Translations under genes and position numbers: made by a program
Shown: in pieces, positions 1 through 8,587 of the stretch
Layout of the letters: each line of letters begins with the position of its first letter
Numbering within the stretch: position 1 is the first letter of the stretch
The notes under the pieces: generated by a model
Told to the model about the DNA's origin: nothing
The model's database searches: none
Seen by the model: only the letters and a program-made list of their open reading frames with translations
Source: Pseudomonas sp. MIACH
GTDB taxonomy: Bacteria; Pseudomonadota; Gammaproteobacteria; Pseudomonadales; Pseudomonadaceae
DNA: 64,000 nucleotides
Assembly: GCF_001269925.1 (NCBI RefSeq)
Contig: NZ_LHVO01000028.1
Span: forward strand, 1 to 64,000
Reading direction: 5' to 3'

Positions 1-67
1 TAGCGGTGCATCAGCCAAGTATTCATTGACTGATGCACCGCTATCGGGAGCAAGCCCCCTTCCACAT
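1..67. repeat. REP-type palindromic repeat, truncated by the window edge
   Basis: A 14-base inverted repeat (TAGCGGTGCATCAG at 1-14 against CTGATGCACCGCTA at 30-43) is followed by a REP core (CGGGAGCAAGCCCCC, 45-59). The same core recurs at about 34.4 and 56.7 kb. This looks like the right half of a mirrored REP pair whose left half lies outside the window. No protein is expected from it. Confidence 0.7.
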
Positions 68-240
68 AAGGAGCTCATTGTTCGACAGATCGCTGTACGG
101 CACGCCCTTTGCTGTACAGCCCATGAGGTAAACGGAATTTGTACAACCTCAGCGACGGAGTGGCCGGTGGTCAGGCAACGCGAACTAATCCCGATACCGG
201 TCGTCAATGACTGCATGTTCTTATCAGGCGGTAACGCACC

Positions 241-558
241 ATGGACAACCCTTTTCAGATCATCACCGACACCTTCACCCCAAAATACCGTGTCAACCTG
301 AGCATCCAGCGGCTGGATGGCAGCATCATGTTGACCCTCTCGGATGACACTGGCGTAGTGGCCAAACGCATGATCAGCGCCGAACAACGCAACGATCCGC
401 AACGGCTCAAACGCTTGGTGCAAAGCATTCAATTCGGCATCGCCATCGAGCAGGGCCACAGCGCCATGGAGATCCTGGCGGTGATGACGGACGGCGACAG
501 CCACAAATTGCTGCAGCGGCCACCGACCCGCGCCCTGCCCTTCAGCGTCGGGCTTTAA
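241..558 (+). CDS. DUF3509 domain-containing protein
   Basis: A 105-residue protein of unknown function that I recognise as a DUF3509 protein, a small family common in Pseudomonas. It is soluble and has no signal peptide or membrane segment. The central part (about residues 18-75) has short beta-strand-like stretches (VNLSIQRLDGSIMLTL) and then a helix-like charged segment ending in a region rich in Q, R and L. The ATG at 241 has only a weak upstream AGGCGG. The gene stands alone and converges on psiE, whose stop codon overlaps its own. The 170 bases upstream hold no recognisable gene. No function can be assigned from sequence. Confidence 0.8.
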   Translation: MDNPFQIITDTFTPKYRVNLSIQRLDGSIMLTLSDDTGVVAKRMISAEQRNDPQRLKRLVQSIQFGIAIEQGHSAMEILAVMTDGDSHKLLQRPPTRALPFSVGL

Positions 559-1043
559 AGCTCACCCTTCTCGGTCTCCAGGCTCGCCTCGCCCTTGCGA
601 CGCGGGCCTTCGACCTTCACCGACGGGAACGCCGACGACGCGTAGCGCACCACCAGAATCGCAAACGCCAACAGCAGAATCCCACCGCACAGGTAGATGA
701 TGCCGATGTCGGGCGGGTTGTGGTGGGACACGTTGGAGATCAACAGCCGCGTGAGCGCGGTGATCGCCACGTAGATCAGGAAGCGCACCGGCATGTGGTT
801 GGTCTTGAAGTAAATCCCGACCATGGCGCCCAATTCCAGGTAGATGAACAGCAACAAGATGTCATCGATCTTGATATGCCCGTTCTCCAGCATCCCCAGA
901 AACTCCATCACCGCTGCCCAGGCGGTCACCGCACCGATGGCGAACAACGCCAGGTAGTGGAACGACTCGACAAACAGGTTACCCAGGGACTCGGCCAGCC
1001 CATGGACTTGATGGCGCAGCTTTTCGGCCCAATTAAATTTCAC
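555..1043 (-). CDS. psiE: PsiE family phosphate-starvation-inducible membrane protein
   Basis: A 162-residue inner-membrane protein of the PsiE family. It has four hydrophobic segments at about residues 28-50, 60-79, 87-104 and 115-133, and the family-typical stretch GHIKIDDILLLFIYLELGAMV between the first two. The C-terminus is a charged cytoplasmic tail rich in K, R and E. The start is a GTG with a GGAAG ribosome-binding site. PsiE is phosphate-starvation induced in E. coli and its biochemical role is unknown. I see no clear Pho box upstream, so phosphate control here is not shown. It overlaps the convergent DUF3509 gene by four bases. Confidence 0.85.
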   Translation of the reverse strand: MKFNWAEKLRHQVHGLAESLGNLFVESFHYLALFAIGAVTAWAAVMEFLGMLENGHIKIDDILLLFIYLELGAMVGIYFKTNHMPVRFLIYVAITALTRLLISNVSHHNPPDIGIIYLCGGILLLAFAILVVRYASSAFPSVKVEGPRRKGEASLETEKGEL

Positions 1044-1232
1044 GATGGTGCTTCCTTAGGTCGGTTCGACCGGATAATGCGGGTTGGACGTGACGGTTGT
1101 TCTGCATGCAGAAAAAAGGCCAGAGGCGGGTATAAGATGATGGCGGGGTGACATAAGGCACGCCGAACCGGTATTTACGGGCTACATTAAAAAACTGCTA
1201 CCCAAACCCCACGGTTTGGCTTACCCTTTTAG

Positions 1233-1248
1233 CTGTATATAAATACAG
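1233..1248 (+). promoter_or_regulatory. LexA (SOS) box upstream of yebG
   Basis: CTGTATATAAATACAG is a full 16-base match to the gamma-proteobacterial LexA operator form CTGT-N8-ACAG. It lies 43 bases upstream of the yebG start codon. YebG is a known LexA-repressed protein in E. coli, so site and gene agree. Confidence 0.9.
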
Positions 1249-1291
1249 TAGTCGCAAAAGACAACTATCGTGAAGGCATGTGAGGTGGTGA

Positions 1292-1552
1292 ATGGCCGTC
1301 GAAGTGGTATACCGCAGCAGCCGAGATCTGGAGCGTTTGTTCATGGATAAAGCCGAAGCTGACCGTCATGACAAGATGCTTGAACTCGCTGAGTTGCTCG
1401 CAGAAGTGTTGCAAAAAGCCGTGCCGTCCCTGAGCGAGCAGCAGGTGGAAGAAGCCGGGATCTACATGGCGAAGAATCGCGATGTGTTTGCCAAGGCGTT
1501 CAAGAGCCAGCCGGACGCATTGTCCGAGCTGCTGAACGCGCCGGCGGAATAA
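1292..1552 (+). CDS. yebG: YebG family SOS-inducible protein
   Basis: An 86-residue small acidic protein of the YebG family, which is induced by DNA damage. The N-terminus MAVEVVYRSSRD and the block AEADRHDKMLELAELLAEVL match the family pattern seen in E. coli YebG (MAVEVKY and EADAYDKMLDLADLL). The rest is predicted helical. The ATG at 1292 follows a GAGGTGG ribosome-binding site. A near-perfect LexA box lies 43 bases upstream, and a strong terminator follows the stop, so it is a single-gene SOS unit. The molecular role of YebG is not settled; a DNA-binding role has been proposed. Confidence 0.9.
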   Translation: MAVEVVYRSSRDLERLFMDKAEADRHDKMLELAELLAEVLQKAVPSLSEQQVEEAGIYMAKNRDVFAKAFKSQPDALSELLNAPAE

Positions 1553-1567
1553 AGCCCGAATTGAACA

Positions 1568-1597
1568 GGCCCTGAATCTTGGATTCAGGGCCTTTTT
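1568..1597. terminator. Rho-independent terminator after yebG
   Basis: A 10-base-pair perfect stem (GGCCCTGAAT at 1568-1577 against ATTCAGGGCC at 1583-1592) with a five-base loop is followed by TTTTT. It sits 15 bases after yebG. The minus-strand dehydrogenase gene ends at 1608, so the hairpin may serve both, though the T-run favours the plus strand. Confidence 0.9.
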
Positions 1598-1607
1598 AAT
1601 GTCTGGT

Positions 1608-2627
1608 CTATTTGTAGAGCAAACGCTCGGCCAGTTCGTCCGCGACCCGTGCAGGGGAGCGTTTTTCGGCTTGGGCGTGGGCGAAGATTTCGGTCAGTCG
1701 CGTGCCGATGTTCGATAGGTGCGCGGTGATGGTCGGCAGTTCGGCGCCGCTGTGTTTGAGGGCGACATAGATCAGGCCGCCGGAGTTGATCACGTAGTCC
1801 GGGGCGTAGAGGATGCCGCGGCCTTCGAGCTGGTCGGCCACTTGCAGGTTGGTCAGTTGTGCGCTGGCGGAACCTGCCACAGCGGCGCAGCGTAGCTGAC
1901 CGACGCTCTGGCGGTTGAACACGGCGCCCAGGCCACAGGGCGCGAGGATGTCGCACGGGGTGCTGAGCAACGCGTCGTTGGCGATGGGGTGCGCGCCGAG
2001 TTGTTCCATGGCCAGTTGCACCTTGCCGTGGTCGATATCGCTGACCAGCAGTTCGGCGCCGGCGGCATGCAGTTGTTCGGCCAGGGCGAACCCTACGTTG
2101 CCCAGGCCCTGGATTGCCACGCGCAAGCCTTCCAGGTTGTCGCTGCCCAGTCGGGCCATGGCGGTGGTACGGATACCGGCGAACACGCCCATGGCCGCAT
2201 GGGGCGAGGGATCGCCGGCAGCGGTGGTACTGGTGACGAAACGGGTGTGTTGGGCGATGCAGTCCATGTCGGCGACCGAGGTGCCGCTGTCGGTGGCGGT
2301 GATGTAGCGACCGTCGAGTTGCTCGATGCAACGACCAAAGGCTTCAAACAGCGCCGCACGGTTTTCCACATGGGCGGGGCGCAGGATCACCGCCGTACCG
2401 CCCCCCACCGGCAACCCCGCCAGGGCAGCCTTGTAGCTCATGCCTTGGGCCAGGCGCGCAGCATCTGCCACGGCGCTTTCGTCGTCGGGGTAAGCAAGGT
2501 AGCGACAACCGCCCAAGGCAGGACCCAGACGGCTGTTGTGGATGGCTATGACCGCCTTCAACCCCGTCACCGGGTCGATGCTCAGGTGCAGCGATTCAAG
2601 GCGGGTGCTGTGCATGAGAGCAAACAT
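1608..2627 (-). CDS. Glu/Leu/Phe/Val dehydrogenase family protein with altered active site
   Basis: A 339-residue amino-acid dehydrogenase homologue (oxidative deamination of branched-chain or aromatic amino acids with NAD). The N-terminal dimerisation and catalytic domain (about 1-135) has the motif GPALGGCR and MSYKAALAGLPVGGGTAVI. The C-terminal NAD-binding Rossmann domain has GLGNVGFALAEQL near residue 170. In leucine dehydrogenases the glycine-rich motif reads GGGKAVI and that lysine is catalytic. Here the DNA clearly encodes GGG-Thr-AVI (Thr78), while the substrate-binding lysine (Lys66 in MSYKAA) remains. The codon is ACG, one base from AAG. The start at 2627 was preferred over an upstream TTG because GGGAG lies seven bases ahead. 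The protein may be inactive or have changed chemistry. Confidence 0.88.
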   Translation of the reverse strand: MFALMHSTRLESLHLSIDPVTGLKAVIAIHNSRLGPALGGCRYLAYPDDESAVADAARLAQGMSYKAALAGLPVGGGTAVILRPAHVENRAALFEAFGRCIEQLDGRYITATDSGTSVADMDCIAQHTRFVTSTTAAGDPSPHAAMGVFAGIRTTAMARLGSDNLEGLRVAIQGLGNVGFALAEQLHAAGAELLVSDIDHGKVQLAMEQLGAHPIANDALLSTPCDILAPCGLGAVFNRQSVGQLRCAAVAGSASAQLTNLQVADQLEGRGILYAPDYVINSGGLIYVALKHSGAELPTITAHLSNIGTRLTEIFAHAQAEKRSPARVADELAERLLYK

Positions 2628-2812
2628 CGTCAAGCTCCCGAATCACTTCTTGTGTCGCCAAGTATAGGCTTGCGGCAGAAAACTGCCGAAGTGCGCTGGA
2701 ATAAGCCGCCCGGTTTTGCGGGCCCTGCGACATAAGCACGTAGGATATCTCTTAAGACACTGGACGAAATTTCCCAGCAAGGCTAAAACGGGGGCATCCG
2801 CCGGAGAAAGCA

Positions 2813-3616
2813 ATGAATCCCCGCCAAGCCTTTTTCGCCTGCCTGGAACGTTCGCCCCCTGCGCTGTTTGAGGCCGCGCTGTGGATGGCTGCCGAGCATG
2901 ACCCAACGGTGCAACCGCTGGTGGTCCTGCAGGACCTGAAATTGCTTGAGCAACAGGTCAGCCTGGGCATGCCCCTGCTGCCGGCGGACGAGCTGGGCCA
3001 ACCCTTGCTGCGACGCATGAATGACCTCGGCTTCGCCCAGGATGACTTCACACCACTGCGCCCCGCCGCCGCCCTGCTGGACAAGGTGTTGCAACGCAAG
3101 CGCGGGCAGCCCCTGGCGATGGGGTTGATTGCCATGGAGCTGGCTCGACGCCTGGGGATCCCCATGGTCGGCGTCAACTTCCCGGGTCATTTCCTGCTAC
3201 GAGTGCCCGGCGCTGATCACCTGCTGGACCCTTGCGGCGGACGACGCCTGTACCCCAACGATTGCCGCGAACTGCTGCAACGCCAATACGGCCCCAACCT
3301 CAAGCTGCAGGCCGACCACCTGCACACCGCCGAACCCCGTTCGATCCTGCAACGGCTGTCGCGCAACCTGCGCCAGTTGCACCTGGCCAATGACAACCCC
3401 TTGGCCGCCCTGATCGACGCCGAACGCGTGCTGGAACTGGGCAATGCCAGCGCTGCCGATTACCTCGCACGAGCCAGCCTGTATCAACGCCTGGACTGCC
3501 CCAACGCCGAGCGTTTCGACCTGGAACACGCGCTGATGCTCAGCGAAGACCCGATCCAGCGACTGCGCCTGACTGAACGTCTGGGACACCTGCCGCCCAA
3601 CACCGTGGTGCATTGA
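2813..3616 (+). CDS. SirB1 family transglutaminase-like protein
   Basis: A 267-residue cytoplasmic protein of the SirB1 family, a branch of the transglutaminase-like superfamily with C-terminal tetratricopeptide-like helices. The core (about residues 85-145) contains RGQPLAMGLIAMELARRLGIP followed by VNFPGHFLLR and LLDPCGG, the usual family block with His126 and Asp139. The C-terminal 90 residues are helical and TPR-like (PLAALIDAERVLELGNASAADYLARASLYQRL). The start follows a GGAGAAAG ribosome-binding site. In many Pseudomonas this protein has no assigned function, and I see no nearby partner. A REP cluster follows it. Confidence 0.85.
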   Translation: MNPRQAFFACLERSPPALFEAALWMAAEHDPTVQPLVVLQDLKLLEQQVSLGMPLLPADELGQPLLRRMNDLGFAQDDFTPLRPAAALLDKVLQRKRGQPLAMGLIAMELARRLGIPMVGVNFPGHFLLRVPGADHLLDPCGGRRLYPNDCRELLQRQYGPNLKLQADHLHTAEPRSILQRLSRNLRQLHLANDNPLAALIDAERVLELGNASAADYLARASLYQRLDCPNAERFDLEHALMLSEDPIQRLRLTERLGHLPPNTVVH

Positions 3617-3643
3617 ACAACCTATTTTCAGGCGCATATTTCC

Positions 3644-3793
3644 CTGTGGCGAGCGGGCTTGCCCCGCGTTGAGCTGCGTAGCGGCCCCAGAAATCTTGGG
3701 AGCGCTTCGCACTCCAACGCGGGGCAAGCCCGCTCGCCACAGAAGCCCGTTCACCACAGAGGCCCGCTCGCCACAGAAGCCCGCTCGCCACAG
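3644..3793. repeat. REP hairpin followed by four tandem 17-bp REP half-sites
   Basis: A 27-base arm beginning CTGTGGCGAGCGGGCTTGCC (3644-3670) pairs perfectly with its complement at 3716-3742 around a 45-base loop. From 3726 a 17-base unit AAGCCCGCTCGCCACAG is repeated head-to-tail four times (3726-3742, 3743-3759, 3760-3776, 3777-3793). Copies 1 and 4 are identical, copy 3 differs at one base, copy 2 at two. It lies between two convergent genes and probably also ends their transcripts. Confidence 0.9.
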
Positions 3794-3822
3794 TGATCCT
3801 GCTCGATGTAGATGCAGTATTG

Positions 3823-5193
3823 TCAGTGATTGGCCGGCACCTTGAGGATATCGCCATGCAAAGGGCTCTTCGGCGCGTCAGTCGCGGGCGAGCGCACTTG
3901 GATAATCAACAACGCCGCGATCACCGCCGGAATCGCGCAGAAAAAGAAAATCTGCTGCACCGGAATCTGCATCGCCAGCAGCATGCTGCCAAACAGCGGC
4001 CCCAGGATTGAGCCAAAGCGCCCCACACCCAGCGCCCAGCCCGTGCCGGTCGCCCGCACGTGGGGTGGATAGAAATTGCTGGCGAATGCATTAAGGGTCA
4101 GTTGCCCGCCGATGATGCAAAACCCGGCGGCAAACACACAGGCCACCAGGTAACGCGGGTTGTCGTGGTTCAGACCCAGCAGCACAGTACACACCGCAGC
4201 CGCCGCCAGCACGCCGGACAACAGCCGCACCTTGCGCTGCAAGCGGTCGGCAAACCAGGCCATGCCGATGGCGCCCAAGGTGCCGGCGAACAGGAACATT
4301 GAGGTCACCAGGTTGGCTTCATTCAGCGCCAGGCCACTTTCCAGCAGCAGCGACGGCAACCAGCTGATCATGAAATACAACAGGATCAGGCTGACAAAAA
4401 AGGTCGCCCAGATCAGCACGGTCGGGCGTGCATAGCCATGGCGAAACAGCTCCACCACCGTCAGTTGGCTACCCTGTTCGCGGCGGTTTTCTTCCTCCCT
4501 CGCCAGAGGCGCACGCCATTGCGGCAACATGCGCGCGGTGACCTTGTGCAAGCGTGCATACGGCGGCGCATCGCGTAACAGGCGCGGCAGGGATTCCGGC
4601 AGCCGCCATACCAGGAAAGGGAACAGCAGCAACGGTGTCACGCCGCCGGCAAGAAACACCGCCTGCCAGCCGAAGCCGTCGATAAATCCCGCCGCCACAA
4701 ACCCACCGGCCGCCCCGCCGAACGAAAAGCCACACGCGGCCAACGTCACCATCAACGTACGCAAACGGGGCGGGGAATAGTCCGACATCAACGCCATCGC
4801 ACAGGGCATCGCACCGCCCATGCCGATGCCGCAGATAAACCGTGCGGCCATCAGGGTGGTGAGCGAGTTGGCGAACACCATCAAGAGCGTGAGGCTGGCG
4901 TAGATCAGCACGCAGCTCAACAAGATGCGGCGTACGCCAAACCGGTCCGCCAAGGGGGTCACGAGCAGCGAGCCCAAGGTCAGCCCCAGCAGGTTGGCAC
5001 TGAACACCGGGCCGAACACGGCCTTCTCCAAGCCCCAATCCTTGGCCAAGGCCGGCACTACATAGCCCAGCACCTGGGCATCGTAGCCATCGGTCACCAG
5101 CAGCAACGCCAATAACAGGAGAATCAACCACTGATAGCGCGACACCGGACGGGCATCGAGTGCCGCGCGAAAGCTGGCAATCTGGTTGTGCAT
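3823..5193 (-). CDS. Aromatic acid:H+ symporter family MFS transporter
   Basis: A 456-residue, twelve-helix major facilitator protein, probably importing an aromatic acid. The first helix motif DGYDAQVLGYVVPAL resembles the DGxD signature of the aromatic acid:H+ symporters (PcaK, BenK, MhpT type). The MFS loop 2-3 motif is ADRFGVRR and the loop 8-9 version ADRLQRK. The central loop (about 215-250) is charged. The open frame extends upstream, but an ATG at 5193 with AGGTACC ahead gives the normal family length, so I chose it. It is the last gene of the hmgA-fahA-maiA run, about 50 bases after maiA, which suggests uptake of a homogentisate-pathway substrate. The substrate itself is inference. 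Confidence 0.88.
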   Translation of the reverse strand: MHNQIASFRAALDARPVSRYQWLILLLLALLLVTDGYDAQVLGYVVPALAKDWGLEKAVFGPVFSANLLGLTLGSLLVTPLADRFGVRRILLSCVLIYASLTLLMVFANSLTTLMAARFICGIGMGGAMPCAMALMSDYSPPRLRTLMVTLAACGFSFGGAAGGFVAAGFIDGFGWQAVFLAGGVTPLLLFPFLVWRLPESLPRLLRDAPPYARLHKVTARMLPQWRAPLAREEENRREQGSQLTVVELFRHGYARPTVLIWATFFVSLILLYFMISWLPSLLLESGLALNEANLVTSMFLFAGTLGAIGMAWFADRLQRKVRLLSGVLAAAAVCTVLLGLNHDNPRYLVACVFAAGFCIIGGQLTLNAFASNFYPPHVRATGTGWALGVGRFGSILGPLFGSMLLAMQIPVQQIFFFCAIPAVIAALLIIQVRSPATDAPKSPLHGDILKVPANH

Positions 5194-5246
5194 CGCAAGG
5201 TACCTGTTTTTATTATTGTTCCCGCGCAGAGCGTGGGAATGATCAC

Positions 5247-5882
5247 TCAGGGGGTGTCGGGTTGGTTGGCAGGGTGAGCCTGGACGAATGCCGGATGCTG
5301 CGCCGCCAACGCCGCCACCCTGGCAATGCGCGGATACGCCACCAACGGCACCTTGAAGCGCTCTGCCGCATACAACTGGGGAATCAGGAATGCATCCGCC
5401 ATCCCCGGCTGCTCGCCAAAGCAATAGCCCTTATCGCCAATCAACTGCTCCACCGCGCCCAGCCCCTGGCTGATCCAATGCCCGATCCACTCCAGCACCT
5501 GCACCTCATCATGCCCCCACTGGCGCAACAGGTTCTGGGTGCTGGAGTTGTGCAACGGGTGGATATCGCAGCCGATGATCGAGGCGACCGCGCGTTCGTG
5601 GGCACGGGTGGCCAGGTCCTTGGAAAGCAGCGGTGCCTGTGGATAACGTTCTTCGAGGTACTCGATGATCGCCGGCGACTGAATCAACAGTTCACCGTCA
5701 TCGGTACGCAAGGCCGGCACCCGACCTTGGGGGTTGATGGCCAGGTACTCCGGCTGGCGATTGGCGCCGCCCGCCGGCACCAGCAGGTTGACCGGCACGG
5801 CGGTGAAATCCAGGCCCTTGAGCGCCAGGGCGATGCGAACCCGGTACGACGACGTTGAGCGGTAGTAGGTATAGAGTTCCAT
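5247..5882 (-). CDS. maiA: Maleylacetoacetate isomerase
   Basis: A 211-residue zeta-class glutathione transferase that isomerises maleylacetoacetate to fumarylacetoacetate, the second step after homogentisate ring cleavage. The N-terminal thioredoxin-like domain has the active-site block STSSYRVRIALALKGLDF (residues 9-26), then INPQGRVPAL and the glutathione-binding ESPA-like QSPAIIEYLEE. The C-terminal helical domain includes HPLHN and the end block GMADAFLIPQLYAAERF. Where plant and animal enzymes have SSCSWR, this one has STSSYR, so the family cysteine is a serine. The gene follows fahA by 12 bases and is surely in the same operon. Confidence 0.95.
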   Translation of the reverse strand: MELYTYYRSTSSYRVRIALALKGLDFTAVPVNLLVPAGGANRQPEYLAINPQGRVPALRTDDGELLIQSPAIIEYLEERYPQAPLLSKDLATRAHERAVASIIGCDIHPLHNSSTQNLLRQWGHDEVQVLEWIGHWISQGLGAVEQLIGDKGYCFGEQPGMADAFLIPQLYAAERFKVPLVAYPRIARVAALAAQHPAFVQAHPANQPDTP

Positions 5883-5894
5883 CGCCCTGCCCTC

Positions 5895-7181
5895 TTAGCG
5901 CGCCGCGACCACAGTGCCACGGCATTCGCCGAAGCCGATGGAGACGAAGCCTTCACGACTGCAACGGGCGCGCAGGATGATTTCGTCGCCGTCTTCAAGG
6001 AATCTGCGCACTTCGCCGCAAGGCAGTTCGATGACCTTCTTACCACCTTCGGTCATCTCCAGCAGACTGCCGAACTGCCCGGCTTCAGGGCCGGACAAGG
6101 TGCCCGAACCAAACAGGTCACCGGCCTGCAGTTGGCAACCGTTGACGCTGTGGTGCGCCACCAACTGCGCGACGGTCCAGTACATATGCAGGCTGTTGCT
6201 CAGGGCGAGGCGATGAGCCGGCAGGTTTTGCTCGCGCATCGAAGCGGTGGTGATCAGTACTTCCAGCTCAATATCGAGCGCGCCGGCCGCCTGATCGCGG
6301 TTATCCAGCAGGTACGGCAGCGGTTGCGGATCGCCTTCGGGCCGCGACGGCTGCGCTTTGCGAAACGGTTCCAGGGCTTCGGCCGTGACCACCCACGGTG
6401 AGATGCTGGTGATGAAGCTCTTCGACAGGAACGGGCCCAGCGGCTGGTATTCCCAGGCCTGGATGTCCCGCGCCGACCAGTCATTGAGCAGGCAGAAACC
6501 GGCGATATGCTCAGCTGCATCGCCGATGGCAATCGAGTCGCCGATGGCGTTGCCCTGGCCAATCCAGATGCCCAACTCCAGCTCATAGTCCAGGCGTGCG
6601 CAGGGGCCGAAGGTTGGTTCGGTCTGGCCAGCCGGCAAGGTCTGGCCTTTGGGACGACGGACGTCGGCACCCGAGGTGCGAATGGTCGAGGCGCGGCCGT
6701 GATAACCGATCGGCACATACTTGTAGTTCGGCAGCAGCGGGTTATCCGGGCGGAACAGTTTGCCGACGTTCTGCGCGTGCTCGATGCCGACGTAGAAGTC
6801 GGTGTAGTCGTTGATCTTCGCCGGCACGTGCATCTGGCAATCGGCGGCGCGGTGCAGCACCTGCGCTTCACGGGTCTGCAGTTTGCTGCCCTCCGCCAAC
6901 AGTTCCAGCAGGCGCTCGCGCAAGGCCACGCGCGGACCACGGCCCAATTCGAAGAAGGCGTTCAACTGGCCGCCGGCAGTGGCTTCAACGGCGCGGCGGG
7001 CTTCGCCTTCAAACTCATCCAGGGCGGCATGCAGGTCAAGGATGGAATCGCCAATCGCCACGCCACTGCGCGGTGCCGAGCCGTTGATGCTGAACACCCC
7101 CAGCGGCAGGTTTTGCAGGGGGAAATCGCGGTGGCCGTTGGCAGAGGCTACCCAGCTGCGGATAGGAGTTGGCTGTGTCAT
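5895..7181 (-). CDS. fahA: Fumarylacetoacetase
   Basis: A 428-residue hydrolase (also called HmgB) that splits fumarylacetoacetate into fumarate and acetoacetate, the last step of tyrosine and phenylalanine breakdown. An N-terminal SH3-like domain (about 1-115) precedes the FAH domain. Metal and catalytic residues can be seen: DYTDFYVGIEHAQN (Asp ligand and catalytic His), LDYELELGIWIG (two Glu ligands) and LNDWSARDIQAWEYQPLGPFLSKSF (Asp ligand and the Lys near the active site). The length matches the family. The ATG at 7181 is three bases from the hmgA stop, so the two are translationally coupled. Confidence 0.96.
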   Translation of the reverse strand: MTQPTPIRSWVASANGHRDFPLQNLPLGVFSINGSAPRSGVAIGDSILDLHAALDEFEGEARRAVEATAGGQLNAFFELGRGPRVALRERLLELLAEGSKLQTREAQVLHRAADCQMHVPAKINDYTDFYVGIEHAQNVGKLFRPDNPLLPNYKYVPIGYHGRASTIRTSGADVRRPKGQTLPAGQTEPTFGPCARLDYELELGIWIGQGNAIGDSIAIGDAAEHIAGFCLLNDWSARDIQAWEYQPLGPFLSKSFITSISPWVVTAEALEPFRKAQPSRPEGDPQPLPYLLDNRDQAAGALDIELEVLITTASMREQNLPAHRLALSNSLHMYWTVAQLVAHHSVNGCQLQAGDLFGSGTLSGPEAGQFGSLLEMTEGGKKVIELPCGEVRRFLEDGDEIILRARCSREGFVSIGFGECRGTVVAAR

Positions 7182-7184
7182 GGG

Positions 7185-8468
7185 TTATCTCCGATTCGGG
7201 TTGAAGGTGGCGGGCAGCGAAGCCCAGCACGCGTCATAAGAAGGTTGCAGTTGCGGGCACTCCAGGGCGAACCGGGTGGGACGCAGCACCTGGCTGGTCT
7301 CGAACATGAAGGCCATGGTGTTATCGATCTTGTGCGGCGCGAGGTCCACGTTGATGGCCTTGGTGCAGGTCTCGCCGTCCGGGCCGTGGGCGCTCATGCA
7401 GCTGTGCAGCGAGGCACCGCCGGGCACGAAGCCTTCGGCCTTGGCATCGTAGGCGCCCTGGATCAGGCCCATGTACTCGTTCATCAGGTTGCGGTGGAAC
7501 CATGGCGGACGAAAGGTGTTCTCGGCCACCATCCAGCGCGGCGGAAAAATCACAAAGTCGAGGTTGGCCAGGCCGTGCACGCTGGTGGGCGAGGTCAATA
7601 CGGTGAAGATCGACGGGTCCGGGTGATCGAAGCTCACGGTGCCGAGGGTGTTGAAGCGGCGCAGGTCGTATTTGTACGGCACGTTGTTGCCGTGCCAGGC
7701 CACCACGTTCAGCGGTGAATGGTCCAGCTCACAGGCCCACAGTTCACCGAGGAATTTCTGCACCAGCGTGGTCGGTTGCTTGAGGTCTTCGTAGTGGGCC
7801 ACCGGCGTGAGGAAGTCACGCGGGTTGGCCAGGCCGTTGCTGCCGATAGGCCCCAGGTCCGGCAGGCGCAGCGGCGCGCCATGGTTTTCGGCGACGTAAC
7901 CGCGCGCTTGTGCATCCAGCAGCTCCACGCGAAATTTGAGGCCACGGGGCAACACCACAATGTCCAGCGGCTCGACGTCCAGCACGCCCAATTCGGTGGC
8001 AATGCGCAGGCGGCCCTGCTCGGGGACGATCAACAGCTCGCCGTCGGCATTGAAGAACACGCGGTCCATCGAGCGGTTGGCGCAGTAGTTGTAGACGCTG
8101 ATGCCTGAGGGTTTCTCTGACCCTGAGTTGGCGACCATGGCGACCAGGCCGTCGACAAAGTCCGTCGGCTCAGTCGGAATATCCAACGGGTTCCAGCGCA
8201 GGCGATTGGGCGTCACCGCGCCCAGAGGGCCACCGGCCAGCTGTCGCTCCAGCTTGATAAACGCCGGGTGATTGGCCGACGGCTGGATACGGTACAGCCA
8301 AGTGCGGCGGGCCTCGCTGCGCGCCATGGTGAACGCCGTGCCGGAGAACAGTTCGGTGTACAGCCCGTAGGGCGCTTTTTGCGGGGAGTTCTGGCCGACC
8401 GGCAGCGCGCCGGGCAGGGCTTCGCTGGCGAATTCATTGCCGAAGCCCGACAGGTATTCGAGGTTCAT
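7185..8468 (-). CDS. hmgA: Homogentisate 1,2-dioxygenase
   Basis: A 427-residue iron(II) dioxygenase that opens the ring of homogentisate to maleylacetoacetate. The family blocks are present: [25 protein letters not shown] at the N-terminus, [15 protein letters not shown] (His ligand or catalytic region), the iron-site region [18 protein letters not shown], and [12 protein letters not shown]. It is the first gene of the operon hmgA-fahA-maiA-MFS. The ATG follows AGAGGATG. The upstream spacer to the divergent regulator hmgR contains a short palindrome that may be its operator. Loss of this gene gives brown pyomelanin in many pseudomonads (established). Confidence 0.97.
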   Translation of the reverse strand: MNLEYLSGFGNEFASEALPGALPVGQNSPQKAPYGLYTELFSGTAFTMARSEARRTWLYRIQPSANHPAFIKLERQLAGGPLGAVTPNRLRWNPLDIPTEPTDFVDGLVAMVANSGSEKPSGISVYNYCANRSMDRVFFNADGELLIVPEQGRLRIATELGVLDVEPLDIVVLPRGLKFRVELLDAQARGYVAENHGAPLRLPDLGPIGSNGLANPRDFLTPVAHYEDLKQPTTLVQKFLGELWACELDHSPLNVVAWHGNNVPYKYDLRRFNTLGTVSFDHPDPSIFTVLTSPTSVHGLANLDFVIFPPRWMVAENTFRPPWFHRNLMNEYMGLIQGAYDAKAEGFVPGGASLHSCMSAHGPDGETCTKAINVDLAPHKIDNTMAFMFETSQVLRPTRFALECPQLQPSYDACWASLPATFNPNRR

Positions 8469-8508
8469 GGATCATCCTCTGACGGAAGTTGTTTTTATCG
8501 TAATCCAG

Positions 8509-8523
8509 TTACGCATAACGTAA
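8509..8523. promoter_or_regulatory. Candidate HmgR operator palindrome between hmgA and hmgR
   Basis: TTACG-CATAA-CGTAA is a perfect 5-base inverted repeat with a 5-base spacer, in the 119-base gap between the divergent hmgA and hmgR start codons. A further CGTAAT copy lies just to the left (8499-8504), so CGTAAT/GTTACG half-sites occur three times within 25 bases. IclR-family repressors bind such palindromes. The assignment is inference from position. Confidence 0.5.
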
Positions 8524-8587
8524 TTTGATCACTATCGACCGTCAAGCTATAAAGACGCCCATTCATCTCTCGGATTCTCGCCCTTCC

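Noticed and set aside
26..301. 91-residue frame at the left edge
   Set aside because: It starts in a REP element, overlaps the better supported DUF3509 gene and has no recognisable features.
3726..3793. Short tandem repeats that could suggest a CRISPR array
   Set aside because: The 17-base units abut with no spacers and belong to the REP family; no cas genes are near.
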